Assembly: GCF_023856365.1 (NCBI RefSeq)
Contig: NC_064547.1
Location: 23,248,168 to 23,312,167 of the forward strand
Direction: 5' to 3'
From: Brienomyrus brachyistius
Lineage: Eukaryota; Chordata; Actinopteri; Osteoglossiformes; Mormyridae
Length of the DNA: 64,000 bases
How positions within the stretch are numbered: position 1 is the first letter of the stretch; the number at the start of each line of letters is the position of its first letter. Positions 1 through 10,400 of this stretch are shown here, piece by piece. A program made the translations under genes and the position numbers. The notes below the pieces were generated by a model. The model was not told where the DNA came from. It made no database searches and worked only from the letters and a program-made list of their open reading frames with translations.

Positions 1-677
1 CATAGGAATTTTAGCAGGTTGATCTTAACTGGAGTCTCACCAAAAATAATGTAGTTTCCAGTGATTCCAAAACTGGATTCGAACAAATAGTTGACCAAAG
101 AAATCATTAATCGGTAAACAAATCCTACTAACCTGCTTACAGTTAATCAGCTATGAGATGTAATTTAGCTACATTCTTGTGTTATACAGGGGGCTGGTTT
201 CAGAGAAGCACCATTTTCATTAGTTTGCCGTAACTTAGCTTCTTGGACAAATCACACCGTCACAAAGAATAGGAACGAACCTATGGACACACAATGGCTT
301 AAAGCGCTCGCTGCTGAGAAGTTGCGCAATGACTTTCTGCTTTCTGAAATGAATCAGACTTATCTGTGAATGAGGGAGTAAGTGAGAGTCATTCAGAACA
401 TGAAACGCGATTAAGTTTTTACCGGAATTACATAGTACAAATACTTCATTACTGTACTTTTCCTGAATTTGTACTTTACTTGAGAATTTTAAGTTTTACT
501 TTCACATCACTACATTTCTGAGCCATGTAATATCTTCTTATCCCGACACATTCTGCACGATCATCCTTACCCAATTAAAAAAATATATTGCATATAGTGC
601 TGCACGATTCTGGGTAAAATATGACTCACGGATTAGTCAGAATCTGGATTGTGATTTTCACTCACGATTCTTCAGCA

Positions 678-758
<81 letters not shown>

Positions 759-1229
759 GTTATTATTGTTATTGTTTTGCGTAACACATTGTCCTCATTA
801 AGACAGAACAAACAATATGTAGATCATGTAAGTTGCTTCAGTAAAGTATCGAAATCGTAAGCCAGTATTTAAATTTAGCAGCACTAGAGCTACTATTGAA
901 ATAATGATGGTAATTAACACAGCGGTTAAGTTGGCATCATATTCAGTATTCAGGTTTCTGGCTTTAATAACTTTAATAACGGAAGTAAGATGGGACGTTT
1001 TTAATGGCAGAATTGCGATGCCCAGTATATAGACAATGCACACCGATTATTTTTACTTTTCAAGTCATTTCATAATTTGTGCAGAATCTCGTTAATAGAT
1101 AAGAAAATATGTCGTTTCAGCTGTAATGAGGTGCTGGTTTAACATTTTGGATTTATAGCAACTGTTGCGTCGTGGCCGCATCACCACCTCGGGTGTGCAT
1201 TATTTTCTAATAATTCAACGGCCCGTCGT
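1..1229. other. Gene-free stretch with a microsatellite
   Basis: No exon or recognisable repeat apart from the (TG)n(TA)n run at 681-758. The short open frame over that run codes for Val-Cys repeats and is an artefact. Confidence 0.6.
681..758. repeat. (TG)n-(TA)n compound microsatellite
   Basis: About 26 TG units followed directly by about 12 TA units, uninterrupted. Confidence 0.98.
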
Positions 1230-2260
1230 CAATTATCCCTTACATAATGTACAATGGAACGATACATCAACGGGTTAATAACTTTTAAACAAGACAAGAC
1301 AGGCACATCTAATGAAGTGTGCCTTGAACAGTGGACTTTAGGGAACAATGCACACCGCTTGGAATTTCTGGTTATTTTTGTCTGTGCAGTACAATGGGAA
1401 ACTACACAAATTCATGAATTAACTTCCTAACTAAATTAGACAGACAAATCTAGTAGAGTATGCTTTGAATGGAGGACTGTGGGAGACTATGCAAAGTTTT
1501 TCGGTTTTCAGATTATGTATATACATTATATTTCATTACTAATTACTCTCTGTCCATTCATTGTGCGTTGGAGGACATTAAATGGCTATTGACTGAAACT
1601 AAGTACAAGAGACACATAAAGCAAAGTGTGCTGTGATCGGTGGACGATGAGGGACAATGCATCCCCTTTGAATTCTCAGGAACTCCTATAGATAGATATT
1701 AATATTTCCCCAAAGTGTCCATTCATAGATGATCATGTTTAGTTTTAGAGCTATGAATGTATTTGTATTTCGCCCCATTGCACGTCATATGGAAGTAGCA
1801 AGAGAATTACTAAATTCATTTAAACATATATAAGCCAAAAACCTAAGGGGTGTGCATTGTCCCACACCAACCGCAGATCAAAGCGAACTTTAGAGAACAT
1901 GCTGGTGTCATTTGCTTTTAGAGCTGTGTATTACCCCAGTGGCATATAATATGGATATAATGTAATAATTAATAACTATTACAGGTAAAAATAAGCCATA
2001 AATCCAGTGGGTGTGCATTGTGCCTTAGAGTCCACTGTTCAAAGCACACTTTACTAGGTGTGTCTATCTTGTTTAGTCATCAATCATTAGTTTAATCATT
2101 AGTGTATTGGCCCATTGCACATTAAATGGATACAATATGATAATCAATAACTGGTACAGAGAAAAATAACCTGCGAATCCAGTGGGTGTGCATTGTTCCC
2201 TGGAGTCCACTGATGCAAACACGCTTCACTAGATGTGCCTGTGTTGTCCTGCACACAAGC
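1230..2260. repeat. Inverted array of related 140-175 bp units
   Basis: A core reading GGTGTGCATTGT-CC, then GTCCACTGTTCAA-GCACACTT-A-TAGATGTG, recurs at least six times. The cores at about 1340-1355, 1481-1497 and 1650-1665 are reverse-complemented. Those at 1848-1862, 2009-2025 and 2184-2200 are direct. The right arm also repeats CCCATTGCAC-T-A-ATGGATA at 1779, 1935 and 2111. The two arms could fold on each other. I do not recognise the family; a foldback transposon or expanded satellite are the likely options. Confidence 0.75.
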
Positions 2261-2323
2261 ACCAAGATATACAGGTAGTATAAATTTTAAAATATAGCAC
2301 CGGCTGCTGTGTCTTCTAGGGCA

Positions 2324-2432
2324 GTGTTTCTCAAACTAGTCCTCGGTAACTCCCACGTTTTTGCTCCCTCCCAGCTCCCGGTAAAGCTGGACTGTCATGG
2401 GGATCCCTGAGGCCTGGGTTCAGAAATCCTGT
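2324..2432. mobile_element. Dispersed MITE-like repeat (family 'GTGTTTC...GCTCCCTCCC')
   Basis: Shares GTGTTTCTCAA, TTTTTGCTCCCTCCCAGCTC and GGACTGTC with copies near 9422, 24089 and 46985. The other copies are imperfect palindromes; this one keeps mostly the left half. Confidence 0.7.
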
Positions 2433-2439
2433 TCTGCAG

Positions 2440-3330
2440 TGTTTTGTTGGTTCATGTTATAGCTCTGCACTTGGGTAGCACTGAAACTGCAAACTCTCTC
2501 AGCAGTGAGTATGCAGTTAAATGCCAAAATTAAGCAGCCCTGCATGCCTGCTCTTCTCTAAGACCAATAGCAATGATCTGATATGTTAGGACAGTGAAGA
2601 CCTATGCAGTGACTGTAATCTTTTTATTAGCTTGGATAGCATGTTAGCAACCACTAAGCAGCAATGATGAAAATAACAGACCTAGAGAAGATGTTTTTAC
2701 CAGGGTCCAGATAGGCAGCAGATTACCACCCGATTTTCTGCCATGACACGCGTGTGGGCATCTGTACTTAAAAATCTAAAATCACACAAAAACTTGGTTA
2801 ATTGCACTGTTGGAAATGCATGCATAAAAAGTAATCAAAATATGCACAAGAAAATTAATAATGGACTTTCATTAAATAACGCTACTTTCAAATATCTTTT
2901 AAAGACGTGAGTGGAATATTCTGATATTAAATATAGCCCATATTTATGTAATAATTTAATAATAATTCTTTAACTTTTCTTCATACCTTTGGCATTAAGG
3001 GAAAGATAAGAAAAACCATAAAAATGTTATTCTGTGGACAGTGTGCACCCACTAGTTTTAACAATTTATTTAACTATTTGTCCCGTCTGCTCATTGTAGT
3101 GTTGTGTTGTATTTACCTGTTAATTCCGACATTCCCTTCATTTTGATGAGTTATTAGGTACTTTTCATTGTTCTATGTACTTCAGCATCTCTTTTTGTCA
3201 CCTTATTTCATCTCCAACATAAACAAATGTCCTAAAATCGCATTACAATGAGGTTAAAACTTGAATTTGCAATTGTAGGTACCTTTGCCATTTTTGAAGT
3301 CAGACTTGTTTATAAGGGCCTGTCCATCAA
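2440..3330. other. Gene-free AT-rich stretch
   Basis: Nothing recognisable as an exon, RNA gene or repeat on either strand. Confidence 0.5.
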
Positions 3331-3334
3331 AGAA

Positions 3335-3685
3335 GTGTGGAGGCGGCTCCCCTCCCACTCTGAATAAGCCGGGACCGAGGCGGGGTAGCCCTCCCCCCCA
3401 GTCTCGGGGGAATGGTTCCTGGAAAGACACGGCAGCTTGCTTAAAGTGAGTGCCAGTTGCGCTGGGGCCAGAGGGTCACAAGGCAAGAGAAGGCAGAGGC
3501 TCTGCTCGCTTATTTAACACTTACAGATTAACCAATTGAGTTTTTAAAAAGAAGCTAGTGAAAAGCAATGCAAGGGGTCATGTGATCTATAGCTGACCTG
3601 TGACCTGAGCGGAATAGGCCGTGGCAGTTCCTGGCAGCTCGACGCTAATTAGCGCTAGTTAAAGAAAAGAAGCAGCGTGGTTCTT
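3335..3685. promoter_or_regulatory. GC-rich patch with a perfect DR1 nuclear-receptor site
   Basis: In an AT-rich background this patch is GC-rich. It carries TGACCT-G-TGACCT at 3594-3606, two perfect half-sites spaced by one base (DR1: RXR heterodimers, HNF4, COUP-TF). A further GGGTCA half-site lies at 3575-3580 and a palindromic CGCTAATTAGCG homeodomain-type site near 3643. Enhancer function is inference. Confidence 0.4.
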
Positions 3686-3689
3686 ATAT

Positions 3690-4925
3690 CTCATAACTCC
3701 ATCTGACTCATTAACCAAACAGCACAAAAACATTAGGGTAAATAAAGCTACTTGGCTTTTTAATTGATCTATTAAGGCATACGGGTAAATTATCAATCAT
3801 TAAAATAATTACAGGTTATGCCGTTTGAAGTCCTGCTTCACCTGGTTGAAATTAAAACATCGAACTTAATGAGTAGGATGCAAAACATGGTGCTGTAGGT
3901 TACAAGATTGATTAAAATGTATGGTGCAGTGTCCTGCGTGCTGCTTCAAATAATTTCTGTTTGTGACTGCTTACGGTAGTGAAACATTTTCAGTTCAGAT
4001 GTTTCTGTGGTATCAGTAATCAGTAATTCCATAGCTAAAGCATATAAACCATGCATGAAGCTGAGGGGTACTGACCGACTAGCCGTTTTGCATGAAGACC
4101 GATCCATTTTTTTGCATTTGGGGGGAAACTGAGAATTCAGGGAGGCCGCTTCCCAGACACAGGCACCTCAGACTGAAAGATGTTTCTCAGCCAATCAAAT
4201 CCCCGAGTCCCTGTGGAACAACAATCCCTTTGTGTCCTCAGGTTTTTCCATTGGTGTTTGGCTTTACGATAATGGCTTTCAACAGCGTTCTCCCAAATGA
4301 GGAGAAGCCTACCACAACAATACACAAAATACAAAGAAATAAAAAATAAGTAAAACAACCTGAACGTGTGGATGTGCATGTACTGATAGCAGCACTACAT
4401 CTCAACACTTGAGCAAAATGCAAAATTAGTTTCAGCCTTGTTTGTGTTAAAAAGTACAACCTGTATTCCCTTACAGCTATAAATTTGTATGTTAGCTAAA
4501 TCACGATTAGTATTAGTGATTATTATTAGCTAATAGTAAAAAATGGGGAATTTATTTAGGTATCATCAAGTTGGGACAAAGTGTGTATAAATGTTAATGG
4601 AGAGTGTTGTTGCACTGAAATACCCTTATTACAAATGGTGAAGAAGGGAAACTCATTATGATTTTACAAGTATACTTCTCTAATGGGGGCTGCTTCACTT
4701 TTCTTGATAGTGATGTGATTAATGAGACTCTGATTTTGTCCAGTCATTATCAGTTGAATGCAAGTGCTGGCCAAGGTCAGACAAACTTGTAATTAATCAC
4801 TTCTTTGTTCATATCCATCCTAATTGTGTTGTCCAAGATCCAAGAGAAAGTAATTACCTTATAATTGAAACAGAAAGAAGGCAATGTTGCAGTTTCATTG
4901 GTTTTGCCGGAATGTAATTGAGATG
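3690..4925. other. Gene-free stretch
   Basis: No convincing exon. Short open frames at 4092-4459 overlap on both strands and match nothing I know. Confidence 0.5.
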
Positions 4926-4929
4926 TCCT

Positions 4930-5245
4930 CTCCTGGAGCCAACACCTCATCGTGGTGGAGGGGTTTGCGTGTTCCAATGATCCCAGGAGCTAAGTTGCCT
5001 AGGGCTCTATGCCCCTGGTAGGGTCACCCAAGGCAAACAGGCCCTGGGTGAGGAACCAGACGAAGTGCGGCCCCGGGGTGGATGAGATCCATCCAGAGTT
5101 CCTTAAGGCTCTGGATGCTGTAGTTCTGCCCTGGTTGACACTCATCTGCAGCATCGTGTGGACATCGGGGGCAGTGCCTCTGGACTGGCAGACCGGGGTG
5201 GTGGACCCCCTCTTCAAGAAGGGGGACCAGAGGGTGTTTTATCTC
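4930..5245 (+). mobile_element. Non-LTR retrotransposon (LINE) fragment, internally deleted
   Basis: The leader (AACACCTCATCGTGGTGGAG, then CCCCTGGTAGGGTC) is followed directly by reverse-transcriptase code: GVDEIHPEFLKALD, WTSGAVPLDWQTGVVDPLFK. That piece is the N-terminal RT region of an abundant fish LINE. The sequence between leader and RT is missing and the RT is cut off after KKGDQRV. Clade not assigned. Confidence 0.85.
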
Positions 5246-5267
5246 TGTAAACCCTAGAGATGGTTGT

Positions 5268-5520
5268 GCGTGAAAATCCCAGTAGCTCAGCAGTTTTTGA
5301 ACTACTCATACCAGCCCATCTGTCACCAACAACCATGCTACATTTCAAAGCCACTTAAATCATCTTTCTTCCCCATTCTGGTGTTTGATGTGAACATTAA
5401 CCGAAGCTTCTGACCTGTGTATTTTATACATTGTGCTGCTAATATATGATCGGCTGATTAGATATTTGCTTCAACGAGTATTTGAAAAGGTATACTGAAT
5501 AAAGTAGCCAGTGAGTGTAT
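5268..5520. repeat. Dispersed fish repeat of uncertain class
   Basis: It starts CCCAGTAGCTCAGCAGTTTT and ends near AATAAAGTAGCCAGTGAGTG. I recognise this string as recurrent in teleost genomes but cannot name the class. There is no coding capacity. Confidence 0.5.
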
Positions 5521-5529
5521 GTTGCCACA

Positions 5530-6480
5530 TGAACTGAGAGAAATAGCAGGCAATTTTAAATCACTAATTATAAAGATACTTTATATTTTAGCTGATAACG
5601 CATGTGTAGTTTTATACTTAAATTTGAATTAAAATTTACAATGTTTTGGGAGGACACAGTACCCAGTAGAGCTATATGTAAGTACCCCTTTGTCTACATC
5701 CATTGTCATCACAGTGCATTGTCTAGAAAAACTCTTGCAAAGTGCGGGGAAGAGTAAGGGATATATTTTAAAAGACATGTTTGATTGCATATTCCACAAA
5801 CTCTGCTCAACAGTTCATCCTTCTTACTGTAACAAAGTTCAAGACACTGAGGCTGAGAATGGGACAATAGTTCCTTATGTTCCTTGGGTCAAGTATTTAA
5901 CAGCACAGGAAACATATTTAACTGCTAAATGATTCTTATGCCTAACAGGTCATGTGAAGTGCATGAGATGGGTATATCATTTACAATAGGCTTAATGTAG
6001 ACAAGAGCTCAGTACATTCATCCATGCAAGCCCTAACCCTAGGGGAGACACCGTTTGAGAATATTAACATGAATATATGGGGCCATTACAAATGAGTAAT
6101 TCATTAATTCCTCAGTAAATTAAGCAATATATCCTGGTAGTTTTTGGAAATATGCCATGCAGCACACTGAAGAATATCAATTAAGCAATGCATTTGTGAA
6201 TGGTGTAGTTGAGTGTAATCAGCTTCTGGATATGTTGATATATTTGGTTTAGTCAGACATAACAGCAGCATTGACTGGCAGGGTTACTATCAATGGAGCT
6301 ACTATCAAAAGAGCTAGCAGCATTAGAACTAGATGATGTCAGATCTCGTTATGAGATCATTTCCATGATACAACATTATACTTTCTCATTATAACGAGAT
6401 GCGTATCACATTATAATGAAATATTTCTGTATAACGAGAAACTTTTTTTATATTATGCCAATTAAAGATATGCATGATTT
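5530..6480. other. Gene-free stretch
   Basis: No exon seen. An AT-rich TTATAACGAGAT-type repeat occurs three times around 6345-6440. The frame at 5690-5932 has no recognisable domain. Confidence 0.5.
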
Positions 6481-6610
6481 CTCCACATTCCATCCCATTT
6501 CTGTAACTGCTTGTCCTACTCAGAGTCCGGAGACCATCAGCATAAGGCAGGGAACCACCCAGGATGGGGTCCCAAATCATCACAGGGCACACTCGCACAC
6601 CATTAATACT
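6481..6610 (-). mobile_element. tRNA-derived SINE fragment (3' half)
   Basis: Contains CAGGGAACCACCCAGGATGG and CACAGGGCACACTCGCACACC, the body of the SINE family seen in full at 51243-51597. The tRNA-like head is absent. Confidence 0.75.
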
Positions 6611-6798
6611 TACAGGGAATCTGTTTCATTTCTGCATATTGATTTTAAAACTTAACCAATGAATGAACCAATGAAACAGAACCAATAATATTCACTTTAA
6701 AGGTTTACTTTGTATTGTGTAAAATAAAACCAAATACACAGAATTGACATCAGTAACAATGTTCTCACACATATCAACAACTTAACATTTCAAAATTT

Positions 6799-6815
6799 GG
6801 GGGGGGGGGGGGGGG
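6799..6815. repeat. G17 homopolymer
   Basis: Seventeen consecutive G on the plus strand, a potential G-quadruplex and a likely length-polymorphic or error-prone site. Confidence 0.95.
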
Positions 6816-7278
6816 TCGTACCTTTCAAAATTGTCTTTGAGGCAATAGACAAACAAAGAAGGAAATAAAGAATAGCCAAAAGTATTGCATAAAGCTATTC
6901 CCATTTGCCCAAATATACAAGCACCACGGGTTGGTTCACCAAATAAGTAAATGGCACCTGACTGTGAAACTCATACAACATTTTTGGAAATAAAGTAACA
7001 ATTCTTGTCTTGTGCAGATATCAAGTCATTGTAGCATATACAGCATTTATCCTTCACCATTTCAGAAAAGGGTGGTAAAACGATGCATTAAGAAAATAAC
7101 AGAAAATAAGTTATTGTACACAAATGTGTCAAGTATCGTACTGTGTATCAAATGTCCAAGCTGAGGGTTTCGTTTACATAATGACAGTCATGCACACTAA
7201 ATATCCTCTTACAGTTTCCTTCATGTAGTCGATGGGTCTTCAAAAATAAAAATGCAGTTCGCTAGGAGCAGAAAGACT

Positions 7279-7422
7279 TCAGTTGTGAACACTGAACGCT
7301 TTTGTTTTCTTTATATGGAGCAGCATTGGCGGCTTGATCTTTGGCCTGTCTACAAACAGCTGGGCCTCACTGTCCGTGCTGGGAAAACGGCGGCTGTAGA
7401 TGTCCGGGTATTCCTTCCGGAA
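7279..7422 (-). CDS. depdc1a: depdc1a exon 12 (stop codon)
   Basis: Encodes the last 47 residues: [20 protein letters not shown], then [13 protein letters not shown] and a basic tail, ending TGA at 7279-7281. It matches the F-KEYP-IY--RFP-T-SEA terminus of vertebrate DEPDC1. The acceptor is catcctcag|TTC. Confidence 0.95.
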   Translation of the reverse strand, partial: FRKEYPDIYSRRFPSTDSEAQLFVDRPKIKPPMLLHIKKTKAFSVHN

Positions 7423-10400
7423 CTGAGGATGGAACCAAACTAAATGATCAAGGCTCAGATTATATCAAGTTTGCACCTTTTATATGTTTTTTTCCCCTCT
7501 TGATTCTTACCTGCGCGAGTTTCTTCTTCTTCACCTTCACAGCCATGCTTTTGTTCCTGATGATGCTCTCCAGCAGCTCGGCAATGGCTGCCTGAGAGAT
7601 CGTCAGCTTCTGTTCCTCGAACTCCTCAGCACTTATCCGTCTGCAGAACGAGTACGTAGGCAGAGCTGAAGCAGCATCCGCACCAGGATACGTTACCTGG
7701 AGAGGGAAGGGAAAGAGCAATGAACATCCATCCACTTTCTACACCCGCCTTGTCTGATGCAGGATATTGAGGGTCTGGAGCTTACGGTGGCAGAGGCTAC
7801 GGGCATGAGGCAGGGAACAACCCAGGAGGTGGTGTCAACCCAACGCAGGGAATATTCACACACCACACAGAGACAGGCAGACAACTTGTTTTTGGACTGT
7901 TTGTGGGGGGGGGGACATGCAAACTCCACACACGGATATCAACATTGGGCCCCTGAAAAACGCCCTTAACCCTTGATTGCTGCAGTTACTGTCTGACCCT
8001 GTGCTGTGACCCCAAGCTTGCTCTCACCTGTGTGTGTCTGTGTGTCTTATAGAGAGCAAGATAGGGTAGGTGAAAAGAGGATTTCCCCATGGGGATAAAT
8101 GAAGTATCACTGTTCCATCAGTCCAAAAAACTGACTGACTTACTAGTTAAGTTATTTTACACAATTAATACATTTCAGCCTACACTGGAATTTTCTGAAG
8201 TACATGTAAGAGTTTGCAGCTCTACAGGTGACCCCCATGTGCCCCACCTGAACTTTCCGGAGGTATGCAATGTGATCCTGAACTGCATTCTGCAGGTAGA
8301 CTGGAACCTGGAGGATCTCCTGATGGTGATCCATCAAAAAGGAGACCAGTCTCGTAGCCAGTAGCTCATCCAGGTCCATTTCCTCCTCACAGCAGAGGAC
8401 ACAACGGGAAAATGTGTGCACCATCTGTAACAACAGTGACACCTAGGGGTCATGGCAGGGAGTAATCCATGCCATCTCCTTTGGGCAACTTACATTAAGA
8501 AATGAGGTTTGGAGAAGATACATCCAGGGCCCCTACCAGTGTGCGTGTCCCTAGAGCGCTGTGCAATCGGGGCATGTCTACGTTCTGACTCATGCGAGAG
8601 ATCATGCGCATGAGTAGTTGCAGCTTGCGCCGACGAACCGGGGGAATGAGAAGGGTGCAGAGCTGCAGGGCCTCGATGGCCACCTGCTCCAGCTGTGGCT
8701 GCAGGAGACCTTCACACCAGAGAGAGAGAGAGTTCTGGATCTGCAAAGCTATATCACATGACAGATAAAGGGATGCAAAGTCCAAACAAGAGCAAATTAA
8801 ATCATGCAAGGAAAAATACAAGTTTAGATTAGTTGGAAAAAGCAGAACTGCTAATAGGCATTATTACATTTACAGTAAATATTACACTGCATATCAGTCT
8901 TGACTGTTCACAATGCATATGCCACTCCATCTAAAATCCTGAAAACAGCACTGCATGTTAAGAACATATGGAAACAGAATAAGTAAGTTTAGAGCATTTT
9001 TTTATAGGAGCATATTGCATACTGCCCTGAATGGACCTAAAGGGATTGCCCCAAAATGAACACTGCACATTCACAAGATTCACAGCTCTAAGGATGCTGG
9101 GGGTTGTGAGGCCAGGAAATAATTCTCTATCAAACAGGATGAGCTTGTAGAAAAATGCGTTGTCCAGTGATGTGGCAATCGGGAATTAGTTTGCTTAAAA
9201 ACTTAGCAAACCTTACAAACTCATTTTAGGGTAATAAAGCCTTAAAATGAGTGGATTAAGACACAGTGGGCAACTAAACAAATAAGAAAAAAATAATTAA
9301 TAGATGTGCATGCTTTTGGTTGAGGCCAGGGAGGCAGAGCAATCCAGTCAATCAATTAATAAATAAATAAAAACATCAGGCAAATCCAGTCCTTGAGAGC
9401 CAGAGCCTTAATGCTATTGCAGAGTTTCCCAACCTGGTCCTCAGGGACCTCTAAATAGCCCATGTTTTTGCTCCCTCCCAGACAGTCCACGAGGACCGAA
9501 TTGGGAAACAGTGGGTTATGGGATGCATTTTAAATCAGCGGCTTGTTTACACCCTGAACATGAAGCAAGGTGACATTACAAAGTAAACTATTTGCTCTAG
9601 TTAAGAACCGAGACAGGGGCAGTCTAGCCTGTGGCCCTTGGACTGGAGCTGCTGAACCCTGAAAGACGGGGGAGAGAGAAGGTCGTCTTTTCAAAGTTTA
9701 AGCAGATGCCAAACAAGCAAAGCGCAGAAGCCACAGTGCAGCTCAGACACACATGCAGACATGGCCTTACTTTGGTCAGGACTCGGTCGCTGTGTGATAG
9801 TGGACACAGACTGAACAGGGGCAGCACACTTGTTGGACAAATCCGTAGAGCTACAACAGCGCCTACTGACATCGGGTGCAGCCTGGACTCCTGCAGGGGA
9901 ACTAGTAAGCTTGAGTAAACTGGGCCTTCGCAACCCAATGCTGGAGGAACAGTCCGGCTTCATAGTGATCTCGGCCACGGGAGTGTTGATGCTGAAGCTG
10001 CTGGCAGACCTGTGCTTGACCACGTCGGGGAGGTTGCAGAAGCTCCTGGAACGGTTTCTTCTGGACTGCACAGCCAGCAGGGACGCAGAAGTCATACCGC
10101 TGCTGCTGGGAAGTTCAGCGTAGTGCACGTTCCTATCTCTTCTGCTACAACCCACATCACAAGAAAGACTCGACGCTGAGGCAGCTCTGGCCAGACAGCT
10201 CTGCCCCAAAGCCTCTTCTTCGTGCCACGGAGAGGGATAAAAAACCCCACTGCCACTGCTGACACTTCTACGGAACGGCAGATTTTTCATTGACTTGCAC
10301 TTGAGCTGGGAGCAACCGTCAGTTTTGTGATCAATAATTCCTTCCAGAGAAGAGCTCCGGGGTCTGAGTCTCCCGGCCGCTGCTCCTCTGCTCTCTCTTT

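Noticed and set aside
621..860. 79-codon plus-strand frame with Cys-Val repeats
   Set aside because: It is translation of a TG/TA microsatellite.
1..7278. rpe65 exons expected from mammalian gene order
   Set aside because: No RPE65-like coding block was seen on either strand in this flank. The gene may lie further left or be elsewhere in this fish.
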